Positions 34,201-42,798 of a stretch of DNA of 64,000 bases are shown in pieces. Each line of letters begins with the position of its first letter. The first letter of the stretch is position 1. The notes under the pieces are model-generated. The model did no database searches. It saw only the letters and a list, made by a program, of their open reading frames with translations, and was not told the origin of the DNA. The position numbers and the translations under genes are program-made. This stretch comes from Bradyrhizobium sp. BR13661 (GTDB lineage Bacteria > Pseudomonadota > Alphaproteobacteria > Rhizobiales > Xanthobacteraceae): positions 124,001 to 188,000 of the forward strand of contig NZ_JARXWB010000007.1 of the NCBI RefSeq assembly GCF_029892425.1, given 5' to 3'.

Positions 34201-35122
34201 GTTCCTGAAGTCGGCGATCTCAGGCAATTCCAAGGACGACAGCAAGAGCAAGCTGAAGAACGTCGATTTCGACATCGACGTGAAGCTCGGCACGGTCGCA
34301 GGCTTCAACGGCGAGGCGATGCGCAGCGTTGATGCCAAGATGTCGAAGCGCAGCGGTACCATCAAGGCGTTCTCGCTGAGTGGCAGGATCGGCCAGAACA
34401 CGCCGGTCGCGGCAGATCTGCGCGGCGGGCGCGCGCAGGGCAGCCGCGAAGTGATCTATCTCCAGACCAATGACGCGGGGGCGCTGCTGAAGTTCACCGA
34501 CACCTACACCAAGGCGGTGGGCGGCCAGATAGTGGTGGCGATGGAGCCGCCCGCGGCCGATGCTTCGGTGCCGCGGGAAGGCCTCATCAACGTGCGCGAC
34601 TTCACGGTGAAGGGCGAGGCACAGCTCGAGCGCGTGGCGGCCGGCGCGCCGAACGGGACCGGGAATGGTGTCTCCTTCAGCGCGCTCCGCGCCGAGTTCA
34701 TCCGTCAGAACGGCGCGCTCACGGTCCGCGATGGCGTGGTCAAGGGCCCAATGATCGGCGCCACCATCGAGGGCTCGATCGACTATCCCGGCAACCAGGT
34801 GTGCATGAGCGGTACCTTCGTGCCGATGTACGGGTTGAACAACATGTTCGGACAGATTCCGGTGCTCGGGTTGTTCTTGGGTGCTGGCGACAAAGAGGGA
34901 CTGATCGGCGTGACCTACGAGGTCATCGGTACGCCGGCCGCGCCTGTGATGCGCGTCAATCCGATCTCGGCGATGTTTCCCGGCGTGACCCGCAAGATCA
35001 TGGAGTTCAACACGGGCAAGCAGAACACGCCGTTCGATGATCAGTTGCCGTCGTCGCAGTCTGGCGACAGCCCGACGGGATCGGCGAGACCGCTGTCGAG
35101 CGGTTGCAGCGCGCGACGTTAG
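31298..35122 (+). CDS. Giant AsmA-like / DUF3971 protein (YhdP-like)
   Basis: 1274 aa. A cytoplasmic N-terminal region of about 112 residues, rich in His, Asp, Glu and Gly, precedes one membrane helix (about 113-135, SIVLVSLIVIFVGCFGALWW). The rest is periplasmic and composed of repeating beta-strands, with the family end pattern GATIEGSIDYPGNQVCMSGT, FGQIPVLGLFLG and GLIGVTYEVIGTPAAPVMRV near the C-terminus. Proteins of this kind (YhdP, TamB, AsmA) form hydrophobic grooves that carry phospholipids across the periplasm. It is divergent from the peroxiredoxin gene and runs to within 6 bases of the convergent chemoreceptor gene. Confidence 0.9.
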   Translation: MTNSRNIRGMAAMPGRGASIPVDGGGPGGAQSYDGRLYREAMARNTSPQDHNRHGGHHEQPEWDEADWDQDQEEEAGHRARRLLSRSGSHFRVGDSFSAFRRVLPSGRWLRRMSIVLVSLIVIFVGCFGALWWRLGAGPINLDMATPWLAAAIEDNIGHGNTVEVGGTQIERTGRIRIAVRIRDIIVRDHDHAIVASAPKAEVRLSGAALLTGRLRAESLNLVDAELAIRIAPDGTVTVSAGDTAKPLATGVASKKEAGLPPTFPRNGVPPPPFGMAPATPDASQAAPQAAAQSGILQGLDWLDSLSMTGLDGQNLNEIGLKNGNLIVDDQQRGSKWAFENITLSLRRPSHGGVTLSLGEEGAHPWSLRATIGPSENGVRSVDIRADKVSTSNILLALRVKDLTYTADLPLTGELKGELGRDGVPTFFRGKVTIGAGNIIDTDTPDYPMAIDQAEINIEWDANRRVLVAPFKILSGANRLTLLAHLEPPNGTVNDWQLGFSGGSILLGGIDNEPPLVFNRIAIGFRFDTDHKRMLLTQADISNGEIGVAGTGAIDYSGEPRLTLGFAGTPMTASALKRMWPTLVVPELRQWVIERIERGTLQRIEVGINSPTRNLPRKGPPIPDDGLSVNIVASGVAVRPVDGMPVVHDADLKAHVTGRTATVNIAQGIADTPAGRKITISDFTFEVPDMAPKPSPSRTRFRVDGPVPAAAEMLSNDRLSDLSSTVVDPNTSKGTFTANIQLGLPVKGELTKADTVYAVTADLNGFSAEKLVMNQKLEANNLKVVANNQGYQVKGDVKINGQAASLDYRKATDGDADVKLQTTLDDASRARLGFDLSPAVSGSVPVKVSGKIAGGPDQTTKLGIEADLTSVKLDNILPGWVKLPGKAGKATFKVVPTAQSTRLEDIVIEGGGASIKGSLEVDPNGDLMNANFPVYSPSDGDKTSLKVERGQDGVVRGTMRGDVFDGRGFLKSAISGNSKDDSKSKLKNVDFDIDVKLGTVAGFNGEAMRSVDAKMSKRSGTIKAFSLSGRIGQNTPVAADLRGGRAQGSREVIYLQTNDAGALLKFTDTYTKAVGGQIVVAMEPPAADASVPREGLINVRDFTVKGEAQLERVAAGAPNGTGNGVSFSALRAEFIRQNGALTVRDGVVKGPMIGATIEGSIDYPGNQVCMSGTFVPMYGLNNMFGQIPVLGLFLGAGDKEGLIGVTYEVIGTPAAPVMRVNPISAMFPGVTRKIMEFNTGKQNTPFDDQLPSSQSGDSPTGSARPLSSGCSARR

Positions 35123-35128
35123 AGCCGC

Positions 35129-36823
35129 TTATGCCGCGCGCACGCCGGCCAGGAACGTCCCGACTTCGCCCGAGAGCTGCTCGGCCTGCTTCGAGAGGTT
35201 CGAGGCCGCCGCGAGCACCATGCCGGCGGCGTTGCCGGTTTCGTTGGCCGCCGTGCTGACGCCACCGATATTGGTGGTGACCTCCTTGGTGGCCTCGGCG
35301 GTCTGCGAGACGCTGCGCGCGATCTCGGCGGTGGCCGCGCCTTGTTCCTCGATGGCGGCTCCGATCGAGGTGGCGATCCGGCTGACCTCCTCGATGGTGG
35401 CGGTGATCCCACCGATGGCGTCGACTGCTTCTTTCGTCGCGCCCTGGATCTGGGCGATCTTGTCGCCGATCTCGCGGGTGGCCTCCGCGGTCTGACTGGC
35501 CAGCGACTTCACCTCGGAGGCGACAACCGCAAAGCCGCGACCGGCCTCACCGGCGCGCGCGGCCTCGATGGTGGCATTGAGCGCGAGCAGGTTGGTCTGG
35601 GCGGCGATGTTGGAGATCAGCTCGGCGACATGCTCGATCTGCTGAGCGCCGTCGGACAGGGCGCGAACGATGGTGTCGGTGCGGCGTGCGCTCTCGACCG
35701 CGCGGCCGGTGACGTCGGCCGATTGCGCGACCTGGCGGCTGATCTCGGTGATGGAGGAGGAGAGCTCTTCGGCGGCGGCCGCGACGGTCTGAACGCGCTG
35801 GCTGGCCTCGGTTGCAGCCGACCCGACCACGGCGGCGCGCTGGTTGGTGCCCTCCGCGGTCGAGGACATCGACTTGGCGGTGGCCTCCAGCTCGCCGGAG
35901 CCCGAAGCCATCATGCCGACGAGCTGACCGACGGACGCATCGAAGCGGTCGGCAAGCGAGATCAGAGCATCGCGCTTCTCCTGCTCGCTGCGGGCCTTGT
36001 TGGCGGCCTGCTCGGTCTCCAGCGTGCGCGCTGTCATGGCGGTCTGCCGCAACACTTCAAGCGTCTCGGCCATGCGCCCGATCTCGTCGCCGCGACCGGT
36101 CTCCTCGACCGGCTTGTCGATGGCGCCCTCGGCGATGTCCTGCATGCGGGTCTTCTGGCGGTCGAGTGCGCCGAGCACGTCGCGGGCGATCAACCAGGAC
36201 AGCGTCGCCATCAGCAGCATCAAGCCGATGCCGATCGCACCAAGCTCCAGCGTCAGTGCGCGGACGTCGGCGTCGATGTCGTCGACATAGAGGCCGTAAC
36301 TGATCGTCGCGTTCCACGGCGTGAACTCACGGACGAACACCGTCTTGCGAACAGGCTCGGTCTGCCCTGGGCGCGGATAGAGATAGGAGGTGACGCCACC
36401 CTGCGGCGCCTGCTTTGCAGCGTTCAGCTGGGCATCGGCGATCAAGACGCCATTCGAGTCCTTGGCGCCCGTGATCTTGCCTTCGAGCTGCGGATTGGCG
36501 CCATTCACCAGGATCGACGTGTCGGGGTTGTAGATCACGGGATAGCCCTGGCCGCCGCCGAACTTCATGTTGCGAGCCCGCTGGCGAAACTGGAGCTTGG
36601 CATCATCAGCCGTCAACTTGCCGGCGGCAACGTCATCCTGGAAGGTCTGGGCGAGGCCGTGGAGCAGATCGACCGCAGTCTTCATCTGCTGGACCCGGTC
36701 CTCCATCATGCGGCTCTTGCTGAGGACCGCCGATACCGCGATGATGGCCGTGACTGTGAGAGCCGCAAGGCAGACCATGCTGGCAAGCTTGGTGCGGATC
36801 TTCAGGTGACTCAACAGATTCAT
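35129..36823 (-). CDS. Methyl-accepting chemotaxis protein with single Cache domain
   Basis: 564 aa from ATG 36823. Two membrane helices (about 13-34 and 190-213) flank a periplasmic single-Cache domain with [20 protein letters not shown] and [23 protein letters not shown] domain follows, then a long signalling hairpin with the conserved tip [20 protein letters not shown] at about 420-440. It reports a small ligand, often a carboxylate for this domain, to CheA/CheW. No chemotaxis genes are adjacent. It ends RAA, without a CheR-tethering pentapeptide. Confidence 0.93.
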   Translation of the reverse strand: MNLLSHLKIRTKLASMVCLAALTVTAIIAVSAVLSKSRMMEDRVQQMKTAVDLLHGLAQTFQDDVAAGKLTADDAKLQFRQRARNMKFGGGQGYPVIYNPDTSILVNGANPQLEGKITGAKDSNGVLIADAQLNAAKQAPQGGVTSYLYPRPGQTEPVRKTVFVREFTPWNATISYGLYVDDIDADVRALTLELGAIGIGLMLLMATLSWLIARDVLGALDRQKTRMQDIAEGAIDKPVEETGRGDEIGRMAETLEVLRQTAMTARTLETEQAANKARSEQEKRDALISLADRFDASVGQLVGMMASGSGELEATAKSMSSTAEGTNQRAAVVGSAATEASQRVQTVAAAAEELSSSITEISRQVAQSADVTGRAVESARRTDTIVRALSDGAQQIEHVAELISNIAAQTNLLALNATIEAARAGEAGRGFAVVASEVKSLASQTAEATREIGDKIAQIQGATKEAVDAIGGITATIEEVSRIATSIGAAIEEQGAATAEIARSVSQTAEATKEVTTNIGGVSTAANETGNAAGMVLAAASNLSKQAEQLSGEVGTFLAGVRAA

Positions 36824-36977
36824 CACAGCCCCTATGACATGTTTGTTATTATTCCCATCGCTAGCACTAAGTTCTTACCATTCATGAAGATAGGCCCGTC
36901 GGCGCCTGTCGCGCGCGGGCGGCTTCGCAGCTCTATGCGAAAGCGTGCAGGCAAAACGCCATGCGACGGCGGGCCCC

Positions 36978-37000
36978 CGTATTTCTGCGGGAGAAATACG
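36978..37000. repeat. Inverted repeat, 8-bp arms
   Basis: CGTATTTC and GAAATACG with a 7-base gap, 42 bases upstream of the small membrane protein frame and 155 bases from the chemoreceptor start. It could be an operator or an RNA hairpin. Confidence 0.4.
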
Positions 37001-37041
37001 ATCTCTGAGTTCAGTGGTGATCGAGCTTGGCTGGACGGGCA

Positions 37042-37128
37042 ATGAACCGATTCGTTCATCGCATCATCATGTCCGTGCTGCTTGTCGCGGCCCTCGTCCT
37101 GATCTGGAACGTGCTTGGCCCGCGCTGA
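37042..37128 (+). CDS. Possible 28-aa single-helix membrane protein
   Basis: ATG 37042 to TGA 37128 codes a short protein: basic residues (MNRFVHR), a 19-residue hydrophobic helix (IIMSVLLVAALVLIWNVLG) and a PR end, as in many bacterial small membrane proteins. GGACGGG precedes the start, and a strong hairpin terminator begins 3 bases after the stop. No known family. The helix and the terminator right behind it argue that it is real. Confidence 0.5.
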   Translation: MNRFVHRIIMSVLLVAALVLIWNVLGPR

Positions 37129-37130
37129 AA

Positions 37131-37168
37131 CCGGCACCGGCGAAACGCCAGTGCCGGCCTTGCTTTTC
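37131..37168 (+). terminator. Rho-independent terminator after small membrane protein gene
   Basis: Stem CCGGCACCGGCG / CGCCAGTGCCGG (37131-37157, one G-U pair) with a short AAA loop, followed by CCTTGCTTTT. Confidence 0.75.
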
Positions 37169-37181
37169 GGTTGCGCGCGCG

Positions 37182-37619
37182 TCAGCGCCGCGCGAAGGCG
37201 CCGCCCGGCGCGTCGCTTTCCTTGCCGATCAGCGCATCGACGCTGATCGCACCGCCGCCCGCCGCGGAAATGTAGAGACAGGCAAAGCAGAACAGGATCG
37301 CCGCGGTGCCGCCGTTGAGCAACGGCAGGACCACGGGCGTACCGGTCTTCATCATGTGGCCCATGAAGTAGGCGAACGCCATTTCACCGGAGAGGATGAA
37401 CGCTGTGAGGCGGGTAAACAGGCCGAGCATCAACGTTGCGCCAAGCACGAGCTCAAGCGCGCCGGCCACATAGATCAGCGGTGGGATGTCAGCGAAGTAG
37501 GGGAGCACCGGGAACTTGAACAGCTTGGCGACACCGTACTGGAACAACAGCAGTCCGGTGACGAAGCGAAACAGGCTCAAGAGAACCGGTTGAAAGCGGG
37601 TGAGATAGGGAAAGTTCAT
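37182..37619 (-). CDS. DoxX-family membrane protein
   Basis: 145 aa from ATG 37619 (MNFPYLTRF), GGAGGG about 11 bases upstream. Four predicted membrane helices with the DoxX pattern: LLSLFRFVTGLLLFQYGVAK, then GALELVLGATLMLGLFTRL and MAFAYFMGH. DoxX proteins are poorly understood; some are tied to thiosulfate/quinone chemistry or redox stress. Nothing nearby specifies a role. 220 bases without a gene separate it from the MFS gene. Confidence 0.88.
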   Translation of the reverse strand: MNFPYLTRFQPVLLSLFRFVTGLLLFQYGVAKLFKFPVLPYFADIPPLIYVAGALELVLGATLMLGLFTRLTAFILSGEMAFAYFMGHMMKTGTPVVLPLLNGGTAAILFCFACLYISAAGGGAISVDALIGKESDAPGGAFARR

Positions 37620-37839
37620 TGGTTTGTGCCCTCCATCCAATGCTGCGACTAGGATCGCATTCGGTTTCGTCCTGCAAGCTGCGCCAGGTCAATTCGCGCT
37701 GACATTTTTGTCATGTCGGACAAAACACCGCAGGCTGTGGTTTCAGCCGCACACAATTCGCAATTTTTGAGCGTAAACTCGGTGCGTCTGTCCGTAGTTT
37801 CCCGGTAACACCAGCGAAGTCAGGTTACCTCCGGGAGAC
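37620..37839. other. Intergenic region, no feature recognised
   Basis: 220 bases upstream of doxX and downstream of the MFS gene. It must contain the doxX promoter. The stretch 37705-37770 is A/T-rich, but no firm motif was found. Confidence 0.3.
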
Positions 37840-39099
37840 CTAGCGCCGCAAGGCCGGAACAACCAGAAATGGAATCATCCCGAGGACAACGCTCGCAAGT
37901 GCGAAGGCCAGCAGCGCGTTGTAGCCGTGGGTGGCGTCGTGGATCAGGCCGCCGCTCCAGGAGCCGAAGGCCGAGCCCAGCCCGCTGCCGATCGAGATCG
38001 TGCCGTAGATGGTGCCGACCCGCTTGCCCTGAAAGATCCGCATCGCGGTCGCGCTGATCAGCGGACCGCGCGAGCCCATCATGCTGCCGAAGCAGACGAC
38101 AAAGCCGGTCAGCAGAGGGATGTTCGGCGAGTACTGCAATAACCAGAGCAGGACGATGCCGATGATCGAGATCGCGTAGCTCAAGAGTACCGACGGCCGG
38201 CGCCCGATCAGGCCGTCGAGCGCGGATACACCCAGCATGCCGAACACCAGCACGACGCCGGAGAAGCCCCAGGCGGTCGCGGCCTGCAGCGGCGGGAATC
38301 CGGCATCGATCAGATAGGCCACGATCTGCGCGGCAATCGAATACATGCCGACGGCGGTGAAGAAGAAAGTCGAGAACAGCGCCCAGAAGGCGTGGTGACG
38401 CATCGCGCGCAGAAGCGTCCAGCCATTGTCGACGAAATCAGGGTCGGTCTTTTTCACGACATAAGGTGAGCCCCCAGCGAACAATCGCCACGGCAGCAGC
38501 GCCAGCGGCATCAGCAGGCCCAATACGGCAAAGCCGAACAGCTGGTAGGTGTCGCGCCAGCCGATGTGGTCGATCAGGAGCTGCGAGGCCGGCAGCAGCG
38601 CCAGCACGCCGCCGCCCATCGCCGAATACACCACCGACATTGCCGTCGGCAGGCGCGGCCCGAACCAGCGGCCGAGCAGGATCGAGTTCGGCACGATGCC
38701 GATGAAGGCAACGCCGATGCCGACGCAGAGGCCGATCGAGAGCTGGAACTGCCACAGATGCTGCGCGTGGGCCGCGATCAGGAACGCCGCGCCGAGCAGC
38801 AGCATGCCAAACGCATAGACGATGCGGGGTCCGGAATGATCGAAAAGGCGGCCGACAAAGGGGGCGGTGAGGCCGCTCGCGAGCCAGGTGAGCGAATACA
38901 CCGAGACGATCTGCGCGCGGTCCCAGCCAAAGCTTTCCGAAATCGGCTTAAGGAAGACCGTAAAGCTGTCGCCGAGCCCGCGGCCGAGAACGGCCAGCGT
39001 GAAGCAGAGCGCGAGCACCGTGAGCGCGATGCGCACGGCGCCTTGTGGCGTAGCCGCCACGCCTTCCTTGCTCGCTTCCCTGATTGTTTTCTGATCCAT
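37840..39099 (-). CDS. MFS transporter
   Basis: 419 aa, twelve predicted helices in two six-helix halves, joined by a cytoplasmic loop near KKTDPDFVDNGWTLLRAMRH. The loop 2-3 signature is GRLFDHSGPRIVYAFGMLLL, with a second-half copy ALDGLIGRRPSVLLSYA. It resembles the oxalate:formate / monocarboxylate-like (OFA) group in length and in the GLGDSFTVFLKPISESFGWD opening. The substrate is not determinable. It stands alone between doxX and tyrS, transcribed in the same direction as tyrS, 56 bases behind it. Confidence 0.9.
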   Translation of the reverse strand: MDQKTIREASKEGVAATPQGAVRIALTVLALCFTLAVLGRGLGDSFTVFLKPISESFGWDRAQIVSVYSLTWLASGLTAPFVGRLFDHSGPRIVYAFGMLLLGAAFLIAAHAQHLWQFQLSIGLCVGIGVAFIGIVPNSILLGRWFGPRLPTAMSVVYSAMGGGVLALLPASQLLIDHIGWRDTYQLFGFAVLGLLMPLALLPWRLFAGGSPYVVKKTDPDFVDNGWTLLRAMRHHAFWALFSTFFFTAVGMYSIAAQIVAYLIDAGFPPLQAATAWGFSGVVLVFGMLGVSALDGLIGRRPSVLLSYAISIIGIVLLWLLQYSPNIPLLTGFVVCFGSMMGSRGPLISATAMRIFQGKRVGTIYGTISIGSGLGSAFGSWSGGLIHDATHGYNALLAFALASVVLGMIPFLVVPALRR

Positions 39100-39155
39100 T
39101 GCCCGTCAGGGAGCGCGCTTCGGCGCGCCCTGACAAGCATCAAAAGCTCATACGC

Positions 39156-40409
39156 CTATGCAGGCTTGAGCAGGACGTGCTTCTTCTTGCCGAAGGACAG
39201 CTTGATCACGCCTTCCGGCGTCAGATTGGCCGCCGATAGAACCATCTTCTCGTCGGTGACGGACTCGTCGTTGACGCGCAGGCCGCCGCCCTTGATCTGG
39301 CGGCGCGCTTCACCGTTGGAGGCGACGAGACCAGCCTTGACGAAAGCGTTCAGCACGCCGAGACCTGCCTCCAACTCGCCACGCGGAGTTTCCACCGTCG
39401 GCAGGCTTTCGGCGAGTGCGCCTTCCTCGAAGGTGCGGCGCGCCGTCTCGGCTGCTCCGTTCGCGGCGTCGCGGCCGTGCAGCAGCGCGGTCGCTTCCGT
39501 CGCGAGCACCTTCTTGGCTTCGTTGATCTCGGAGCCGCCGAGCGCTTCGAGCTTCCTGATTTCGCTCATCGGCAGCGTCGTGAACAGCTTCAGGAATTTG
39601 CCGACGTCGGCGTCCTCGGTGTTGCGCCAGTATTGCCAGAAATCGTAGGGGCTGAACTGGTCGGCGTTGAGCCACACCGCGCCTTGCGCGGTCTTGCCCA
39701 TCTTGGCGCCGGAGGCGGTTGTCAGCAGCGGTGTCGTCAGCGCGAACAATTGGTGGGTGCCCATGCGGCGGCCGAGATCGACGCCCATGATGATGTTGCC
39801 CCACTGGTCCGATCCGCCCATCTGCAAATGGCAGCCGGTACGCTTGGCGAGTTCGACGAAGTCGTAGGCCTGGCAGACCATGTAGTTGAACTCGATGAAG
39901 CTCATCTCGTGCTCGCGCTCGAGGCGCAGACGCACGGAGTCCATGGTCAGCATGCGGTTGACCGAGAAGTGGCGGCCGACATCGCGCAGCATCTCGATCC
40001 AGTTCAGCTTGGTGAGCCACTCGGCATTGTCGAGCATGATGGCATCGCTCTTGCCATCGCCGTAAGTCAGCACCTTGGCGAACACGCCGCGGATCGATTC
40101 CTTGTTGGCCTCGATCTCGGCAATGGTGCGGATCGCGCGCGTCTCGTCCTTGCCGGAGGGATCGCCGACCATGGTGGTGCCGCCGCCCATCAGCGTGATC
40201 GGCTTGTTGCCGGACTGCTGCAGCCAGTGCAGCATCATCATGGTCAGGTAGTTGCCGATGTGCAGCGAGCGGGCGGTGCAATCGTAGCCGACATAGGCGG
40301 TCGCCTCGCCCTTGGCGGCGAGCGCGTCCAGCCCCTCGAAATCGGAGCACTGGTGGATGAATCCACGTTCCTGAAGCGTGTTGAGGAAATCCGATTTAAA
40401 TGCAGTCAT
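39156..40409 (-). CDS. tyrS: Tyrosyl-tRNA synthetase
   Basis: Charges tRNA-Tyr; 417 aa. The class I signature HIGN is at residues 50-53 ([13 protein letters not shown]), and the KMSKS loop reads KMGKT at 236-240, an accepted TyrRS variant. The tyrosine pocket shows YVGYD and GGSDQWGNI. The C-terminal 70 residues form the S4-like tRNA-binding domain ([20 protein letters not shown]). Full length. Divergent from anmK, 165 bases apart. Confidence 0.97.
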   Translation of the reverse strand: MTAFKSDFLNTLQERGFIHQCSDFEGLDALAAKGEATAYVGYDCTARSLHIGNYLTMMMLHWLQQSGNKPITLMGGGTTMVGDPSGKDETRAIRTIAEIEANKESIRGVFAKVLTYGDGKSDAIMLDNAEWLTKLNWIEMLRDVGRHFSVNRMLTMDSVRLRLEREHEMSFIEFNYMVCQAYDFVELAKRTGCHLQMGGSDQWGNIIMGVDLGRRMGTHQLFALTTPLLTTASGAKMGKTAQGAVWLNADQFSPYDFWQYWRNTEDADVGKFLKLFTTLPMSEIRKLEALGGSEINEAKKVLATEATALLHGRDAANGAAETARRTFEEGALAESLPTVETPRGELEAGLGVLNAFVKAGLVASNGEARRQIKGGGLRVNDESVTDEKMVLSAANLTPEGVIKLSFGKKKHVLLKPA

Positions 40410-40574
40410 CTGTCGGCATGCCTGACAATTCTTGGTTTACTGTTTTGGGAGCAATTTAAGGGTCTTACCTGGGAACTCGATTGCTGCCCGCCATTTGGCG
40501 CTGTGGCATTATAAGATGTGTCCCTCTGGCACAAGATCGGCATGCCGGAGGGGGTGTTTGAGGACGCTGATCCC

Positions 40575-41678
40575 ATGATGTTGACGGCACTCGGTTTGAT
40601 GAGCGGCACCTCGCTGGACGGGGTGGATGTCGCGCTGATCGAAACCGACGGAAAACAGGTCAAGGCATTCGGACCATCAGGCTACCGGCCCTACAGCCCG
40701 GCCGAGCGCAATCTGCTGCGCCAGGCGCTGTCCGAGGCCGTGCATTTGTCACAGCGCGATGCCCGGCCGGGGATCCTGGCCGAGGCCGAGCGCGCGGTCA
40801 CGCTGGCGCATGCCGAGGCGGTCGCCGCCTTCGTCGCCCAGAACCGGATGAAGCCGGAGGAAATCGACATCGTCGGGTTCCATGGCCAGACCGTATTGCA
40901 CCGGCCTGAACGGCGGCTGACGGTGCAGATCGGCGATGCGCCCGCGCTGGCCAAGGCGATCCATATTCCTGTCATGCACGACTTCCGTGCCGCCGACGTC
41001 GAGGCCGGCGGGCAGGGCGCGCCGTTCGTGCCGGTTTACCACCGGGCGCTCGCCAATTTGCTGGCGCGCGAAGGGCCGATCGTCGTGGTCAATATCGGCG
41101 GCGTCTCCAACATCACCTATATCGATGGCAACGACACGCTGATCGCCTGCGACACCGGGCCCGGCAACGCGCTGCTCGACGATTTCATGTACCGCACCAT
41201 GAACCAGGCGTTCGATACGGAAGGAAAGTTCGCTGCCCTCGGCAAGGTGGATGAAGCCTGGATCGCAAGAGCGCTGGAGCTGCCGTTCTTCGCAAGCCCA
41301 CCGCCGAAATCGCTCGATCGGAACGACTTTGCCGCCTTGAAGCTCGGCGACGTGCTGCCAGCCGATGGCGCTGCGACGCTGACTGCCTTCACCACGGCCG
41401 CAATCGCCCGCATCGTTCCCTTGCTGCCGAGGCGGCCGCGCAGCTGGATCGTCTGCGGCGGCGGTGCCCGCAACCTCACCATGCTGCGCATGCTGCGGGA
41501 GCGGGTGGGAGCGGCCACTGTCGAAGCCGCCGAAGCGCTCGGCTGGGCCTCTGATGCCATCGAGGCCCAGGCGTTCGGCTTCCTCGCCGCCCGCGGCCTG
41601 AAGGGCCTGCCGCTATCCTATCCGGCCACCACGGGCGTACCGATGCCGATGACCGGCGGGGTGATCGCGCGGCCCTGA
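40575..41678 (+). CDS. anmK: Anhydro-N-acetylmuramic acid kinase
   Basis: Phosphorylates 1,6-anhydro-MurNAc released from murein during growth, the entry step of recycling to MurNAc-6-phosphate. 367 aa from ATG 40575 (MMLTALGLMSGTSLDG); the frame is open back to a GTG at 40518, but the family starts at the glycine-rich loop. Key motifs: SGTSLDGVDVAL, VGFHGQTVLHRPE, VVNIGGVSNITY, CDTGPGNALLDD and CGGGARNLTM, the ATPase fold of the hexokinase-like family. Divergent from tyrS. Confidence 0.96.
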   Translation: MMLTALGLMSGTSLDGVDVALIETDGKQVKAFGPSGYRPYSPAERNLLRQALSEAVHLSQRDARPGILAEAERAVTLAHAEAVAAFVAQNRMKPEEIDIVGFHGQTVLHRPERRLTVQIGDAPALAKAIHIPVMHDFRAADVEAGGQGAPFVPVYHRALANLLAREGPIVVVNIGGVSNITYIDGNDTLIACDTGPGNALLDDFMYRTMNQAFDTEGKFAALGKVDEAWIARALELPFFASPPPKSLDRNDFAALKLGDVLPADGAATLTAFTTAAIARIVPLLPRRPRSWIVCGGGARNLTMLRMLRERVGAATVEAAEALGWASDAIEAQAFGFLAARGLKGLPLSYPATTGVPMPMTGGVIARP

Positions 41679-41693
41679 TCGTATGGGTAGTTA

Positions 41694-41740
41694 ATGCAAT
41701 TGCATGGATCTTGACTAGTTCATGCAAATGCATCTATCTT
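41694..41740 (+). promoter_or_regulatory. GST promoter with two near-identical palindromic operators
   Basis: -35 TTGACT (41711-41716), 18 bases, -10 TATCTT (41735-41740). ATGCAATTGCAT (41694-41705, a perfect palindrome) lies just before the -35. ATGCAAATGCAT (41722-41733) lies inside the spacer, 28 bases on. This layout fits repression by a dimeric regulator of the MarR/TetR size class; which one is not visible. Confidence 0.6.
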
Positions 41741-41776
41741 GGCGGCAGTTTGCAACCAACCGCCGGGATCGTCGCC

Positions 41777-42454
41777 ATGACCACTTCGCTCAAGCTCATC
41801 AGCCACAAGCTCTGTCCCTACGTGCAGCGCGCCGTGATCGCTCTGAAAGAGAAGGGCGTGCCGTTCGAGCGGATCGATATCGATCTCGCCAACAAGCCCG
41901 ACTGGTTCCTGAAGCTCTCTCCGCTCGGCAAGGTGCCGGTGCTGGTCGTGACGACCGACGAGGGCGAGGTCGCGCTGTTCGAGAGCAATGTGATCTGCGA
42001 GTACATCGAGGAGACGCAAGGCGGCGCCAAGCTGCATCCCGCCGATCCGCTCAAGCGCGCCGAGCACCGGGCCTGGATGGAGTTCGGCTCGGCGATTCTT
42101 GGCGATCTCTGGGGACTCGAGACCACAACGGATCCCGCCACGTTCGAGAGCAAGCGGCAGGCGCTAGCGGCGAAATTCGCGCGCGTGGAAGCTGCGCTCG
42201 GTGCGGGCCCGTTCTTCGCAGGCGAGGCGTTCAGCCTGGTCGACGCCGTGTTCGCGCCGGTCTTCCGGTATTTCGATTTGTTCGACGAATTGACCGAGCA
42301 CGGCATCTTCCGCGATGTGCCGAAGGTGCGAGCGTGGCGAGCGGAGCTTGCAAAACGTCCAAGCGTGCGTACCGCCGTCGGCGAGGACTATACGCAATTG
42401 CTGCGCGCCTTCCTGGTTCGCCACGACGCGCATCTGCTCAAGCTCGCGGCCTGA
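41777..42454 (+). CDS. Glutathione S-transferase, Cys-type (omega/beta-like)
   Basis: 225 aa from ATG 41777. The thioredoxin-like domain (about 4-80) carries KLCPYVQRA with Cys13 in the place of the catalytic residue of omega/beta GSTs. PLGKVPVLVV and LFESNVICEYIEE follow, the cis-Pro and glutathione gamma-Glu binding motifs. The helical domain (about 90-225) has the SLVDAVFAPVFRYFDLFDE N-cap. It would conjugate, or more likely reduce, substrates with glutathione. The promoter has two palindromes, so it is probably induced by some chemical. The SMR gene follows by 10 bases. Confidence 0.93.
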   Translation: MTTSLKLISHKLCPYVQRAVIALKEKGVPFERIDIDLANKPDWFLKLSPLGKVPVLVVTTDEGEVALFESNVICEYIEETQGGAKLHPADPLKRAEHRAWMEFGSAILGDLWGLETTTDPATFESKRQALAAKFARVEAALGAGPFFAGEAFSLVDAVFAPVFRYFDLFDELTEHGIFRDVPKVRAWRAELAKRPSVRTAVGEDYTQLLRAFLVRHDAHLLKLAA

Positions 42455-42464
42455 GCGCATCCCG

Positions 42465-42788
42465 GTGTCGCAATCTGTGGCCTGGCTGATGCTGGTTGTC
42501 GCCGGCGCGCTCGATGTCGGTTGGGCGATCTCGATGAAATATGCGGAAGGCTACACGCGCGTGGGTTGGAGCATCGTCTCGCTGCTGCTGCTCGCGGCGT
42601 TTGTCTTTCTGCTCGGGCGTGCCTTGAAGGTGCTCGAAGTCGGCGTCGCCTACTCGGTGTGGACCGGCATCGGCGCTGCCGGCACCTTCGTGATGGGCGT
42701 CGTGCTGTTCGGCGAGACCTTGAGCGCGATGAAGCTTGCGGGCATCGCGCTCGTCTTGATGGGGATCGTCGCGCTCAAGCTGGCTTGA
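42465..42788 (+). CDS. Small multidrug resistance (SMR) protein, SugE/Gdx-like, with Asp for the essential Glu
   Basis: 107 aa from GTG 42465, four membrane helices: VAWLMLVVAGALDVGWAISM, SIVSLLLLAAFVFLLGRAL, VAYSVWTGIGAAGTFVMGVV, and the C-terminal KLAGIALVLMGIVALKLA. SMR proteins export cations or guanidinium as antiparallel dimers, using a membrane-buried Glu in helix 1. Here that residue is Asp17 (GALDVGW; the codon is GAT). The rest of the fold is intact, so it may have altered pKa or substrate. It shares an operon with the GST gene, pointing to a joint detoxification role. Confidence 0.9.
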   Translation: MSQSVAWLMLVVAGALDVGWAISMKYAEGYTRVGWSIVSLLLLAAFVFLLGRALKVLEVGVAYSVWTGIGAAGTFVMGVVLFGETLSAMKLAGIALVLMGIVALKLA

Positions 42789-42798
42789 GCGCGCGTCC

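Noticed and set aside
40410..40574. T-box or other tRNA-sensing leader before tyrS
   Set aside because: The gap is 165 bases and shared with divergent anmK; I see no T-box core sequence or anti-terminator.
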